Assembly: GCA_900175165.2 (NCBI GenBank)
Contig: FWWN02000668.1
Span: forward strand, 155,188-219,187
DNA length: 64,000 nucleotides
Origin: Rhizomucor pusillus
Taxonomy: Eukaryota > Mucoromycota > Mucoromycetes > Mucorales > Lichtheimiaceae
Direction of reading: 5' to 3'
Below are positions 49,801-60,827 of the stretch, piece by piece. The notes beneath the pieces are model-generated. The model did not search any database, was not told the DNA's origin, and saw only the letters and a program-made list of their open reading frames with translations. Numbering within the stretch: the first letter of the stretch is position 1; every line of letters begins with the position of its first letter. The translations under genes were made by a program, and so were the position numbers.

Positions 49801-51021
49801 CGCGTCAAAGTGGTTCTTCTCAGCTAACGCACGCGAAGATGGTGATACCCAAAGATTGATTGGATCTCTTTCAATGGAGAATCGATACCAGCCTGACGAA
49901 CAGAGCGTTACGAAGAGCAGTCCTAAAATAATGACAGACCACGGATGGCGAGCACAAATGAGTCCCTGGCGATAGAACCAACTCTGTATCTTGGAATTTA
50001 ACCAATATCGGCGTGGGGTGTGGTCAGGATCTAGCAAATGGTCGTCGAGAGCTTCGTCCTGATCGTCCGTGAGCGCAACACGTTCATACAGTCCGCGTGA
50101 TTCCTCTGGTTCGATATCCAGTTCAGTATACTTTTGGACCCAATGGATAAGATGCCGACTGCGCAGTAACACCAAACCAAGAACAAATACGAGCACCAAG
50201 CCATACGTCATGATCATTGCAAAAGTCCAGCACTTGAGCTTGCCGACGTAGCAGTCAGGTTCTTGCTCGCGAGTTGGTGGCAACGTTGGACACACAGCCT
50301 CGCAATCGACGCAGGAGCATCGATACGCAGGATCAGAATCATTGCATGATTTCCCGACAGCGTTGTAACGTTCCAATGCATCACCTAGCTCGAGTGGCGG
50401 GAAGTCGATTTGAAAAGGACTACCGAGTCCTGGTCGTTCTTTACCCATATAAGTGAGCATATCATGCCAGTTATCTGCTCCGCCGCCGATGAAATCCATA
50501 GCATATCCGTTGCTGGATCCAAACTTGATATCTTTGCAGCTGTCGTAGAATTGCGACCCAAATTTGTCACCGACCCAAAAATCTGTCGAGTCAACAACCA
50601 TTGTACCGCTGCTATTATACAAGCTGGTAACGTTGACAAACGCAGACTGATTGGGTGAACAGGTGAACGAGCACCAGAACTGCATAAAGTTCGCCCAGCA
50701 TGCAGGACACGACGCGATAATCGGTTCTGCTTTTTGCACTTGATCGACAAGTTGTGTAAGTTGTTCTTCCTCGCAACAGACAGGTCCAGAAGCATATTCA
50801 GGACCACAGGTGTCGACTAGCAGCTTTCGAAAGGAAGCAGTCTCAGGTTCCACGGCCGGTTCGTTGTACGGACAGTTGAGGGGAATAAATCCGCGCGAGC
50901 CACATTGACCACGCATTGCGCAATAGCCCTCTTTGTGAATCTTTGTAATTGGGTCTGACAGAGCTTGCGATGCACATAGCACCAGTGTGTAAAGTAACAG
51001 ACGATATATGTTGGGAGGCAT
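46888..51021 (-). CDS. NPC1-type intracellular sterol transporter
   Basis: Polytopic membrane protein of the vacuole/lysosome that takes sterol from the lumen (with NPC2) into the limiting membrane; yeast homologue Ncr1. A signal peptide ([22 protein letters not shown]) precedes the Cys-rich sterol-binding N-domain ([42 protein letters not shown]). A first membrane span follows ([20 protein letters not shown]), then a large luminal loop. The sterol-sensing domain is around 49140-48680 ([38 protein letters not shown]). The second luminal loop and a patched-like helix bundle come next ([30 protein letters not shown]). The acidic tail ends near 46888. Several introns interrupt it and I did not trace every junction. 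The length, above 1200 residues, is normal for the family. Confidence 0.95.
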
Positions 51022-52113
51022 GAACGTCAGGTAGAAAGGCGCTGCTGCAACGCCTCTTCTCCGTCATCCGATTAATGCAACGACGTTCCAAATCTGGAAA
51101 TGCAGTAAAGCGGAAGAATGATCACACCTTGCTTGGTTGTTACATTGGAGGTTTAATCTCTACCTCTCATATGATATTAAAGCTTTTCTTTAACGCATAC
51201 CACTGTATATTGCGGACATGTAGTCCAAGTACCAAGAGAGGAGCAATTGAACGCTCGCTGTGACGTGAGAATCAATAATTATCATCAGTGGCAACAGTAG
51301 ATCTAATCTCATGCACTCCACACAAGTTAAATAATACCGTGGTTCTGGAAGAGAAAGACACGTTTTGAAAAAAAATGGATGTTTGTCAGTTTAAAATATT
51401 TTATTCACAACATTGATGTACCGCTATCTGCGAACCCATCGGTGCAGCTCTAAAATGTTTTTGCTGAAGCTGTGCTACATAGCGTTTGGCAAGAGCTGCG
51501 AGATTGGACGCTGTCGCTACATCGATAAGCCATAGGTATCTATCCAGAGGATGTGCCATAGCAGAAAACTTGGACTGATCCTGTTACTGTTTTCATGTAC
51601 ATCGATCGACCATGTTCCCCTAGGCTGCAGCATGCCGATACAGGCCAATTATAGCTACGATACAAACGCAGCACTGATCTCCAAGAATGAATGTGACGTA
51701 TGTAGATATTCAATACTAACTGTAAATAGCCACATGGGAAAGGGATTACACGTTAAATTTGTTCCCAGTGCTGCTATGCAAATTGGTAGTCATGTCGTAT
51801 GCGTACCTGCATGATTTGATCAGAGCGTCCTCCTGTGAAGCACAAAGGCGCCAAAACCAAAATGACGTACAGTCTGCTCCTTAGAAGTGAGCGCACGTCT
51901 TCTCCTGAATGGAACGTCGTGTATACAGGTACGAAGGCGCTCATCGCTGTATTCTCCAGCAGACGGTAGAAAGATGATACAAGTTGATACTTTTTGAAAT
52001 ATACGCGAACAAATCATTTATGTAAATTGAAATAAAGGGTATCAAATGTTTCTAAGTTGTACATGAAAAGAAAGAGGAAAAGAGGTAGATATGCAAAAGA
52101 TAGTGTAGTGATA
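51022..52113. other. 1.1-kb spacer
   Basis: Upstream of the NPC1 gene and downstream of the orphan at 52114, both on the minus strand. An 87-codon plus-strand frame (51551-51814) begins with a hydrophobic stretch but has no other support. No repeats or RNA gene were recognised. Confidence 0.4.
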
Positions 52114-53709
52114 TTATAATGAGGATGGAGCTGCGGATGATGTAGACTGTAATAAAGTGGGCACGGTGTCTTTTTCTTCAGGAGATTGTTGCTCAACTAC
52201 TGAAGATTGCTGTGCAGTTCTTGACGCCAGCAGTTGCTGCGGGGGTTGGATGGCGGCCAACTGCTGCAAGACAGCTAATGCGCGCTCACCCATGGATCTC
52301 AATTGTTCAAGCTGCAGACACGCATGAATGTGCACGAGGTCCTGTCCGATCCCCTGCAGGATTTGGCTATCCTGGCGATAGCGTAGCCGAGCATTGTTAG
52401 CGACGTTCTCGTAGAATTGATAGCCTACGCGGCAAAGATGCATACACAGTTGCATTACGGAGACGGTTGTGAACGGTGCATTCTGGAATTGAGCTGACCC
52501 GCACTCAGTAAAAGTAGACAAAGCTGGCTCGACTTGCTGGTTCGCAACTTCCAAATCGTTATATCTTGCAAGATCAGCTGACCTATTGACTGGTCCCTGC
52601 TGGCTTTGCAGCGTCACGAAATTCCTTTTGGACTTGCTCAGAGTGCGACGCTTTTTAATAAGTCCAAATAACAGTGGCTGAAACGGCCATCGAGGCTTTA
52701 AAAGGTCGGTCCATTGCCATGGTGCTGGCGTGAAGCTCGGAAATGGTAGGTCGATGATAGGGATTGACGTGTTTGCATTGTCCGTTGGGTAGCTTATAAA
52801 GCGAGGAGGAGGTACTGAGTTACTTGTTGCCTGGTGAGCTTCGAGCCTGTACATGGCCCTGCTATCAATCACTTGTTGCTGCTCTTCATGGTCGCCGTCG
52901 TCTCCGCTGCTCTCGCTGTCGATTCGAGGAACAATCTCATTATCGCTTAGACTTCCGTCTGTTTTTGCCGCAAACAGCTGCTCTTGCACCCGTTCCAACC
53001 TACGAGCTAAACCCGTTGCTCGTGCTAACCGCGCCTGCGCCTCGATTTGTGATAAATTGTGGTGAGCATTCTGCATGAATAATGCGGCAAAGCGCTGGCA
53101 AATCTGGGTAACGGCGTCTATTTGACGACTATGGTTAAACTTGCTGCATTCAAACACGATCTGTCGTGAATGAAGGGATTTGAGGCCGAGTCCTAACTGA
53201 GCATAGTTCTGACGATCAACCGTAACGACGTACATTCCATCCAGAACTTCTCCTGATGCAAGCACAGATGTCACGATGCTCTCGACAGGATCAAGTTTCT
53301 TCCAGGCTTTCCGAAGAGAAGTGACATCCTCGACGAGTTGAGCGACTGCGACGTTTTCTTTGACTTTATCGTCGTAAATTTGGGTTGCCTTATTCCAGTC
53401 GCTTAGCAACTGCTGCGTTGCTGAATCAGTTAAGGGGCGAATATGCCGTTGCCGACAAGCTGCACCCAAGAGTTCCTCGAACTCGTATACGGTGTCGTAA
53501 AATGTTTGTCGTAAGCGATCGCTGTTAGGTCCACCGACGAGGCCGACTATGGGAGCAAACCGCTGTGCCTGCTGCACCGTTTGCCTTATTCGTTGCAGCT
53601 GTGGCGTGGTGGCGATGTGATGATCCACACAGAATTTTTGCTGAGCAGCCGAACAGAGAATATCGAGTATACCATTTAGTTCCTGGCACAGTTCGTCTAC
53701 CGTTTCCAT
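52114..53709 (-). CDS. Uncharacterised 531-residue helical protein
   Basis: A long uninterrupted frame in a genome where most genes are intron-rich. Residues 1-270 look all-helical with regular hydrophobic spacing (TVDELCQELNGILDILCSAA; LRQTFYDTVYEFEELLGAA; LVEDVTSLRKAWKKLDP). An acidic Ser/Asp/Glu linker follows (DSESSGDDGDHEEQQQ), then a Trp/Pro-rich stretch (APWQWTDLLKPRWPF) and a second helical block (VGYQFYENVANNARLRYRQD; DLVHIHACLQLEQLRSMGERAL). It ends in a Gln/Ser-rich tail. No signal peptide, membrane span or catalytic motif is visible. The start at 53709 is the first Met in a good context. The gene is not recognised. Confidence 0.75.
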   Translation of the reverse strand: METVDELCQELNGILDILCSAAQQKFCVDHHIATTPQLQRIRQTVQQAQRFAPIVGLVGGPNSDRLRQTFYDTVYEFEELLGAACRQRHIRPLTDSATQQLLSDWNKATQIYDDKVKENVAVAQLVEDVTSLRKAWKKLDPVESIVTSVLASGEVLDGMYVVTVDRQNYAQLGLGLKSLHSRQIVFECSKFNHSRQIDAVTQICQRFAALFMQNAHHNLSQIEAQARLARATGLARRLERVQEQLFAAKTDGSLSDNEIVPRIDSESSGDDGDHEEQQQVIDSRAMYRLEAHQATSNSVPPPRFISYPTDNANTSIPIIDLPFPSFTPAPWQWTDLLKPRWPFQPLLFGLIKKRRTLSKSKRNFVTLQSQQGPVNRSADLARYNDLEVANQQVEPALSTFTECGSAQFQNAPFTTVSVMQLCMHLCRVGYQFYENVANNARLRYRQDSQILQGIGQDLVHIHACLQLEQLRSMGERALAVLQQLAAIQPPQQLLASRTAQQSSVVEQQSPEEKDTVPTLLQSTSSAAPSSL

Positions 53710-54950
53710 CTGGTAAGCGATCTCTCTTTTGACTGACTCCGAGAAACTAAACTAGATGCCCTGCACACAGATGGGGATGCTGTCGGATGATATAGCAACA
53801 CTGGAGTATCGGAGGGTACTTTGGTGACAAGTAAGGTGAAGGACCGTGTTGGTTTTCGAGATACTGGAAGGAGAAAGGAGAAGAGAAGGGGGGATTTGTG
53901 CGAAACGTCTGAAAAGAAAACGGGCTTTTTTGTATCTACAAAAAGAATCTTGTCTACTGCACAATGCCCCAAAAAGGGTTGCTGGAACCTTTGAACTACC
54001 TTTTCAATCAGGGAATACAACTTAAAACAAACATCAACATAAATAAGGCAAGTTGTTTGGCCTGTTTACAATATACTTTATATTTGAGCCTTTTGTTGAA
54101 ATAGACAAAAAAGAAGGCTTGTCGAATGGCGCAATCTCCTACGCGCCCAAATGTTGTATGTGGCGTTCTGCAGCCTTGTCTCGATTGCCTCAGAACAATG
54201 GTTCATGTTACACAAAAGTTAGCAAGCACATGCAGCTATTGAAGCTGTGCATCTACATCCTTTCCAATCAGCCAATCGCCGACAGTTAAAAGTTACCATG
54301 CAAACTGAAGGAAATGATATAGTTATCCGCATGAAATAAGACTTTATAGAGGAAAATTAACGCGTTGATATGGCTCACAGCAAAATATCACCTTGTTGGA
54401 ACTGTTTCATCTAGCGCAGACTTCACCTGCGGTCATACTCGTACAACAGATAGACTAAGCAATATAAAGCGGTATCCCCGTAGCAGCCTGGAGGAACCCA
54501 AGAAGAATGGCCACCATGTACCTGTTTTGCTCTACGAGGAGCATAAAAAAGATGTTTAAACGTATATTGAAGTGAAGAGACCTTTGGGAGAATGACAATG
54601 AATATAGCAGCAACATAGGCTTCGGCCTATGACCTCAGACAAGTACAACCATCATTTACGCGTCGTTGCAGCATGCCTTCCAGCAACGACACCGAAAAGT
54701 TGCGGTATGCAGACACTTATGCAAGTTTTCAGAGCCGCATTGCTTACGACGAGACATTGTTATAAATGGCATAAAAATTCACATTGCAACTTTTGATTGA
54801 CACTTATAAGTCAACGTTGCGTTCTGCATAGGAGATAATGTGAGCAAAATTCTTGATTATAGTGCTCGAAAGTAGAACAACGAAAATGAAAACCAAGTCT
54901 GGATCCCCGCGCTTTTGGCGGCAATTCCCCCGTCTTTCTTCGACTCTGCC
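53710..54950. other. Divergent spacer with structured-RNA-like hairpins
   Basis: Contains the promoters of the 52114-53709 gene (-) and of the acid phosphatase (+). A 107-codon minus-strand frame at 53697-54020 abuts the orphan gene's start and is probably leader. Two strong neighbouring hairpins at 54614-54690 are listed separately. No other gene is supported. Confidence 0.45.
54605..54712. ncRNA. Candidate structured RNA element (two hairpins)
   Basis: Hairpin 1: CATAGGC (54614-54620), a TTCG tetraloop, GCCTATG (54625-54631); a perfect 7-bp stem with the extra-stable C(UUCG)G closure. Hairpin 2: GTCGTTGC (54662-54669), a 13-nt loop, GCAACGAC (54683-54690); a perfect 8-bp stem. A 30-nt A/C-rich linker separates them. 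The strand cannot be settled because perfect stems read on both strands, although UUCG is the stable form on the plus strand. No snoRNA C/D or H/ACA pair was clear. It may be an RNA gene or part of a leader. Confidence 0.3.
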
Positions 54951-56767
54951 ATGGCGCCATTGCCACCCAAAGATTCTGGAGCATACCCAGAAGATCTCGA
55001 ACTCACGCAAGTATATAGCTACCCTCTGTACTCTGCGACGTTTTCTAACTAGTCAAATAAAGTCTGTTGCAAATTGTGCATCGCCATGGTACGATATTTC
55101 TCGTGCTGCCAGCTCGCGTGCAGCAGAGAGAGAACTGAATGGATATTTTAGGCGAGCGAACACCCGTCCGCAAAAGACTGGAGAAGCTTTTCCCAGCTGT
55201 ATGGAATATGTGCGATGCCAACGCCCAAATGGTTGCAACCATCGTAACGCAGCAGCAAACAATGGACTTTGTACCGCTGCAGCGACTCGTCGATGGAGAA
55301 GAGGCTCCAAACAAGAAACAAGTGACTTTTGAGCCAGGCGCTTGGTAATATTAATGTCTGCTTCTTTATTTGATGATATATTTACAGAATATTTACATTG
55401 AATAGCTACTATGGCCAGCTTACTACCTTGGGTCGCAAAAGTCTAGCTGCGCTAGGTGCACGCCTACGTGAAATTTATGTTGATAGGTCAGTGCTCTCAT
55501 GCTTATGTAAACATCATCCTAAAAATTGATCAAACCCCCTAGATTGAAATTTTTGCCTGAAATCTTTGATGACAAGACTGTTTACATCCGTAGCACCGAT
55601 TATACGTGCGTAAGAAGCTAAATGATACACGTCAACGCAGTACTGATTTATACATGACTTTCAGACGTACCATGGAGTCCGTTCAGCAACTCATTGCTGG
55701 TGGATTGTATCCGCAAGGCAAACGTGGAGACGACTTTACCCTCAAAATTAGAACCAGGTAAGGTCTGCTCTCTACGCCAAAATTCGACATTCACACACTG
55801 AAGGCATCAACTGAAGAGATCATCGAGTGGAAAATCTATTCCCCAATCCAAACTGCTATCGTTTGCGCCAGTTAGCAAAGGAATCCCGCCAGGAAGTTGC
55901 AGAACTTTGCAAGGATAAATTTGCATCATTGAGCGAACGCTTGAAGAATTACGTAGACAGTGTTTCCTTGGACAGTCATCCGTCCGCTAACGGCATTTTA
56001 GGCAAGTACAATTAATTTAATAGCTGCGATGAATTGGATTCAATTAATCATACTGCTTTCACTCCTTTTAGACACTTTGGTAGCCGCTGAAGCACATGGT
56101 TTCAAACTGCCTGCCGATATCGATGATCAGGTGCTCCGAGATCTGGAAGATACCGTCGTGCTGGAATGGTTCCACGGAGCCATGACAAACCACGAACAGC
56201 GACGACTAACAATGGGGAGTCTTGCGGGCGATATCCGAAACAGGATGGTAGAGCGCGCTGACGGTACTGACTCCAAGACTGGCGGTAACGAACGAAAACT
56301 GTATATCTACTCAGGCCACGATACGTAAGAAAATTGGAATCAATGAGAGTGCGTGAGAATTCTGTCCTAAAATATCATTGATAGAACGGTTGCACCAATG
56401 TTGATTATCTTGGGAGCTTACGACAAGAGGTTAGCAGGATTTGCGTATTGTAGAACTCCTGGAAATTGGTACTTACGGCAGCGTGCTTCGTAGATGGCCG
56501 CCGTTTGGAAGCGCAATCATCTTTGAGCTGTTTAAGCAAAAGAAGAACGAGAACAAGTCATTTTGGGCGAGTCTCTTTGGAAGTGAAAAGACCGAACACT
56601 ATGTACGAGTGCGATATAATGACAAGATTCTGGAGCTGCCAGGATGTGCCGCCCAGGGTGATCACCACGTCAACGGAGACAAGACTTTGTGTACCTTGGA
56701 AGCATTTAAGAAGATTGTTAAAGACGTTGTACCAGATAATTGGGCCGAAGAATGCCGTGCCAAATAA
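54951..56767 (+). CDS. Histidine acid phosphatase family protein
   Basis: Branch-2 histidine phosphatase, hydrolysing phosphomonoesters through a phosphohistidine. Exon 1 is 54951-55006 (MAPLPPKDSGAYPEDLELT). A 55-nt intron with a GC donor follows, then a 26-nt micro-exon 55063-55088 (LLQIVHRHG) and exon 3 from 55152 (GERTPVRKRLEKLFPAVWN). The junctions rebuild the catalytic RHGERTPVR. Later exons give CYYGQLTTLGRKSLAALGARLREIY, TVYIRSTDYTRTMESVQQLIAGG, FKLPADIDDQVLRDLE, and the second catalytic motif LYIYSGHDTTVAPMLIILGAY. The end is DNWAEECRAK. No signal peptide precedes the motif, so it is probably intracellular, unlike secreted fungal phytases; an unseen upstream exon could change that. 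About 400 residues, normal for the family. Confidence 0.9.
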
Positions 56768-57088
56768 ATTAGCTTTGTATACATGTTCGCTAAGACTAAC
56801 CCACAATCGAGGTTAATTTTGCATAATTCTGGTAGTCATTCCTCAGTTTATTCATATAGAAACTCAAGAATAATTGATAGTAGTGTTTGGTAGATGTGAT
56901 CTTTGCGTGTGTGTATGCGGAAAATCCGAAGTTGCACAAGATGCGCAAACCGATTTCCTCGTGAAAATGAAACGGGGCGGAGCAACATTGAAAGTGTGTG
57001 CACATGGATGTGGAGGAGCCGCCTGCAAGCTTCTCGTTCCCTTTCCCCGCTTTTTGCTTTTGTCTTCCCGCCCTCTGTTGGTGTCTCA
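56768..57088. other. Spacer before the bHLH gene
   Basis: A 320-bp stretch between two plus-strand genes. It contains the phosphatase 3' flank (AT-rich to about 56880) and a CT-rich leader before the bHLH ATG (57020-57085). Nothing else is seen. Confidence 0.4.
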
Positions 57089-58766
57089 ATGAACTTTACA
57101 CAGCAGCATCACCGGGATGCAGCGGCTGCGTCGTCATCGACCGTAAACCCTGTGCCTTCGTACTCTGCTACCGACTGGTCGTTTTCCAACCTTGAGAACT
57201 CTTCCAGTTACACCCGCGATGCGCCACTGCAGGAACCTGTACCTTTCGAAGGTAAATGACTGCTTGTCATTGCTGCTCATTGGCACGCCGTAGCAAACTA
57301 ATTGCTCGAAAGATTTCCAGTTTAGCTTTGGTTTAGACCCAAACTTTGCGATACCTGTCCCGCTTGACGTACCGCCGATGCCTGTACCTGACAATACACT
57401 GTTTGATCCGTCTATCCTACAAAATCTTGATATCCCGGCCAACTCGGTACCAACAACGGGCAGCGCTCTCTTGAATGAAGATGATCAAAAAGCTTTTTCC
57501 CAATTTCTGGATACTCTGATTACGGACCAGGATATGTCTCTTGATCAACTTCCTACTCAGTTTTCAAGCTTATACGAGAGTCAGCCGCCGCCGCCCATGC
57601 AGACTGCATATAACGTGGATGAAGATGATGAAGAGCGACGGCGAAACTCGATTTTGCGCTCGCTCGATGAGCAAAAACGTATGCATCAGAGATTCAACAA
57701 TACGTACACCGGCGATCTTCGCTACTCACAGCCGCCCAAAACACCTTACCCACCTTCACAATACCCTTCTTCCGATCAATGGATCTCGTCCTCATCCGCA
57801 AATACTCCAATCCCGTCATCTACGTACAATTCCGGTGTAATTTATTTGCAGAAAAGCGATGCTGTCACGCCGGCATACTTGAATCATCATGGCACCACCA
57901 CTAGCAACAGCGACAGCAGTAACCACAAGAAACGGCCATATGACCGCGAAGATATTTCTCAACCGCGACCACCAGCGCGGAAAAGCCAGAAGGTCGAAAA
58001 AGCAACGACGATGCGTCGCAAACCTCACCGAGAATTATTGACAGAAGAAGAGAAACGAGCAAACCACATTGCATCAGAGCAGAAACGACGAAGCACCATT
58101 CGATCTGGTTTCAAAGAATTGACGGATATCATACCGACGCTCAAAAATATCAACAATAGCAAAAGCACAGTCCTTTTCAAAGCTGTTGAATTTATCAAGT
58201 ATCTGGAAAAGCGTAACAAAACATTGCGGGAGAAAGTCAAATCGTTGGAGGTACGGGTCCAAGTGGAAGGCAGAATTCGCAGTATGCAGCGATTGGACGT
58301 GGACCGAATCACGAGGAATGGCGGTGGCAGCAGCAGCGGCAGCAGCGGCGGTAGCAGCAACAGCAACAGCATCGATGCCGGAGAGAATGCAGCGCCGTCC
58401 AAAGACTCTGGCAACGCCGACAAGAGTATGGCAGCTGCACTGATGATGCATCGCGCCAACGAAGAAGCAATGCAGCGTATCAGAGAGGAATTACAATTGA
58501 AGAGCGAATTCTATGCACAGCAGCCTGCGACACCCACACCGCGAGCTGCCCGAGGGTTCCGACCGTTACATGAAGAAAGCGATGCACGGGCAGGCGGCTA
58601 CGGTCCACTACCAATGTACAGTAGCAAGAGCAGAAGCAGCAGTCCGAGTCGTCAAAGTTACCAGCACGATAGTAAACGCCAAGGTACCAAAAAACCATCA
58701 TCATCATCAGTGGATGTGGAAGTGGGGGGAGGAGAAGAACCGCTCAAGGCAACGATATCTGCATAA
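57089..58766 (+). CDS. bHLH transcription factor
   Basis: Exons 57089-57251 and 57313-58766 (61-nt intron, GTAAAT...CGAAAG; phase kept, giving PFEDFQFSFGLDPNF) encode 538 residues. A nearer-looking CCAG acceptor would create a stop at once, so CGAAAG is chosen. The N-terminal half is low-complexity with acidic patches, suggesting activation. The bHLH lies at about residues 299-358: basic region EEKRANHIASEQKRRSTIR (His-x-x-x-Glu-Gln-Lys-Arg-Arg, the E-box reading set), helix 1 FKELTDIIPTL, loop with Lys-Ser-Thr, helix 2 VLFKAVEFIKYLEKRN. A leucine-zipper-like extension follows (LREKVKSLEVRVQVE). The tail has Gly/Ser/Asn repeats from a GGCAGC-type run. The target genes are not known; the class resembles Ino4/USF-type E-box binders. 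Confidence 0.93.
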
Positions 58767-58854
58767 ACAAAAAATAGGAATTTTTTTACGTAAATTTCAA
58801 TTGTGTCTAAAATATGCCCACATTCACTTCCTGTTTTCCATTTCTTTCTTGTCC

Positions 58855-59214
58855 ATGTTTCTGCTCTATTTTCTGTACTCCTTTATATTTCTCAACAACA
58901 TTGTGGCAGCAAAGCTTTCGGAGCACGGTCTTGAATTATGCAGAAAGAGCTCTCACATTGGTGTCGGATACGAAATGTGTAAAGATTACGGCGTTGCTGG
59001 TAGCAACTTGGCGTGTGTGTGTCAGGAGAACCTGCCTGTCTGCTTTTCAAGTGACTGGAAGGATCCGGAGCAAGTCCAAGTATGCGACCGAGAAACGTAC
59101 CAAGCATGCACAACCGTCTGTGGATCATCTGTGATCGCTGTAAAGTGCGATGGTAGACACATTGATAGCTGCATAGCTTTCAGACGCTCACGTCGCAGAG
59201 GAACTCCTGTGTAA
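58855..59214 (+). CDS. Small secreted cysteine-rich protein
   Basis: 119 residues, intronless. The start is placed at MFLLYFLYSFIFLNNIVAA because this gives a compact signal peptide with likely cleavage after VAA; the frame is open further upstream through the bHLH 3' end but without a sensible start. The mature part of about 100 residues has ten cysteines (ELCRK, EMCKD, LACVCQ, PVCFS, QVCDRE, QACTTVCG, VKCDG, DSCIAF), an even number consistent with five disulfides. It ends in a basic RRSRRRGTPV tail. No known domain is recognised. It could be a cell-wall or effector-like extracellular protein, or a lipid-binding fold. The ATG is only 88 bp after the bHLH stop. Confidence 0.7.
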   Translation: MFLLYFLYSFIFLNNIVAAKLSEHGLELCRKSSHIGVGYEMCKDYGVAGSNLACVCQENLPVCFSSDWKDPEQVQVCDRETYQACTTVCGSSVIAVKCDGRHIDSCIAFRRSRRRGTPV

Positions 59215-59732
59215 ATTTGCGCCTGTATTTGAAAAAGAATATTGTTTGCTAAATGATTTATGTATTTCCTTGCCTTGTATTTTCTTTCCATGATTTACAC
59301 AATTTGTTGCTATTATCAATACACGAGAATATATCCGTCTGCACTTTCAAAATGAAACTAAAATGGAAATATTGCATTCGTAAACTACATATGATCTAGT
59401 ATTTTTATCGTAAGCGTATAAACTGGTCATCGGCCTGAGATCGTGTTTGGAAAATGGCTGCCTTGGCTTCTTATTCCAATTTGTATATACAGTCATTTTT
59501 CCAAGAACAGTAACTACAGCAATTCCGGTTTAGAAAGTAAAGAATCAACAATCTTTCCACGAGTAATTTCTTTCCATTGATATAAACATAATTACTTTAT
59601 GCTATGTATGACTCCATATACTTGTAATAATGATAAACAGCAGCCTCGAGCAACAAATGCATGCTTCCAGAAATGGCAATTTTTAAGATTTTCACTGCAA
59701 TGTATTGTACAGTTTTAATTGATAATTTACAT
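59215..59732. other. Convergent spacer
   Basis: A 520-bp AT-rich stretch between the convergent secreted-protein gene and ATP12. No open frame or repeat of note. Confidence 0.5.
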
Positions 59733-60827
59733 TTAATGCTTGTCCATGACTGCAGCGGCTACGGATCCAAGAGTCTGACGAATGTATTCACGTTCCACAT
59801 CGTGACCTGGGAACCATGCATAAGTATATCCGAGCTACAAGAAATTTGAAACAATCTTCATTGCGTATACTTACTATCTTCGACCTCGCCCCATCGATCG
59901 ATTTGGGAGTTCATTTCTACATGTGCGGCCTGCGCAGCTTGTTCTACGGTCACTGCACCCTTGACGAGCGCCAATCCGATCAAAAAACTCTTTGAACTCA
60001 TAACGGCTTTTTCAAGCGCTGCAAGCTGCATGGGATCCATTTCCTGCACGATCGATCGAAGCTTATCTCTAGTCTCCTTGGGTTGGCGCACAGCAAAGAT
60101 GCCGTTGGTTGTGTTAATTTGGACATTGTAGGTCTTACTCGCCCAGTCAATTAACGGCTTCCAATGCGCATCCTGAAGTTTCGTCAAGGTCTCCGGGTAA
60201 TCTTCGTGGTAGCACGTAGCATCGGTATCGAAATATGTCATGAGCTTGTCGATCACTTGCTCCCGCACACTGGCATCCTCTGCTGTTTTCAGGTCTAAGG
60301 CATCGTATGCTCTTGCAATAATTGAAGTCTGCATATTTGTATAAGATCTTGGTCCTTTTTATACATCAGGTACAGCGGCTTCTATTGCTTACCAAAGGCA
60401 GCGAGTGCGCTTTCAATGTTTCTGTTTGTTGTTCCCACTCTGCTGCAGTCAAGTATGCCAGGGGTCGCTGCGATGCAGGGAAGCGAACAATGTGGCGACC
60501 ACCGGGTGTTCTCAAGTTGCGCTTGTCGAGCATAACAGTGCAACCGTCTACCGTGACTCTCAGTAAAAACTCTACAGCATAGCGATGGTATATATGCATA
60601 CCCTGATCTTCCTTGACCCACGCTTGCTTCCAGAATCGTTTCATTGTCCTTTCAGCACCTACGATCCAACGTGAGTGACTGAAGATCTGTCAGTGTGTGA
60701 ACAACATACGTTTGGCAGCAGCTTCGGCCTTTGCGTCATCAAGTGCTTCGTTGCGTATGGCAACCGAGGTACTGAAGGTACGGGAAGTCCGTGGAAACAG
60801 GAATCGAGCTAGTGATCTCGTTGTCAT
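59733..60827 (-). CDS. ATP12: Mitochondrial F1-ATPase assembly factor Atp12
   Basis: Chaperone that binds the F1 alpha subunit before hexamer assembly in the matrix. Start 60827 (MTTRSLARFLFPRTSRTFSTS), an Arg/Ser-rich presequence. Exons follow with MKRFWKQAWVKEDQGMHIYH (family TMKRFWK block), VTVDGCTVMLDKRNLRTPGG, PLAYLTAAEWEQQTETLKAHSLPL, TSIIARAYDALDL, YFDTDATCYHEDYPETLTKLQ, IFAVRQPKETRDKLRSIVQEM, SSKSFLIGLALVKGAVTVEQA and EVEDS. The last exon ends HDVEREYIRQTLGSVAAAVMDKH at 59735-59733. Junctions fit the frame where checked. The order and length, about 320 residues, match the ATP12/ATPAF2 family. A longer start at 60899 would bury the presequence and is unlikely. Confidence 0.93.

Noticed and set aside
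53697..54020. 107-codon minus-strand frame upstream of the 531-residue orphan
   Set aside because: It overlaps the orphan's first codons in another frame and looks like transcribed leader; no good splice joins it to the orphan.
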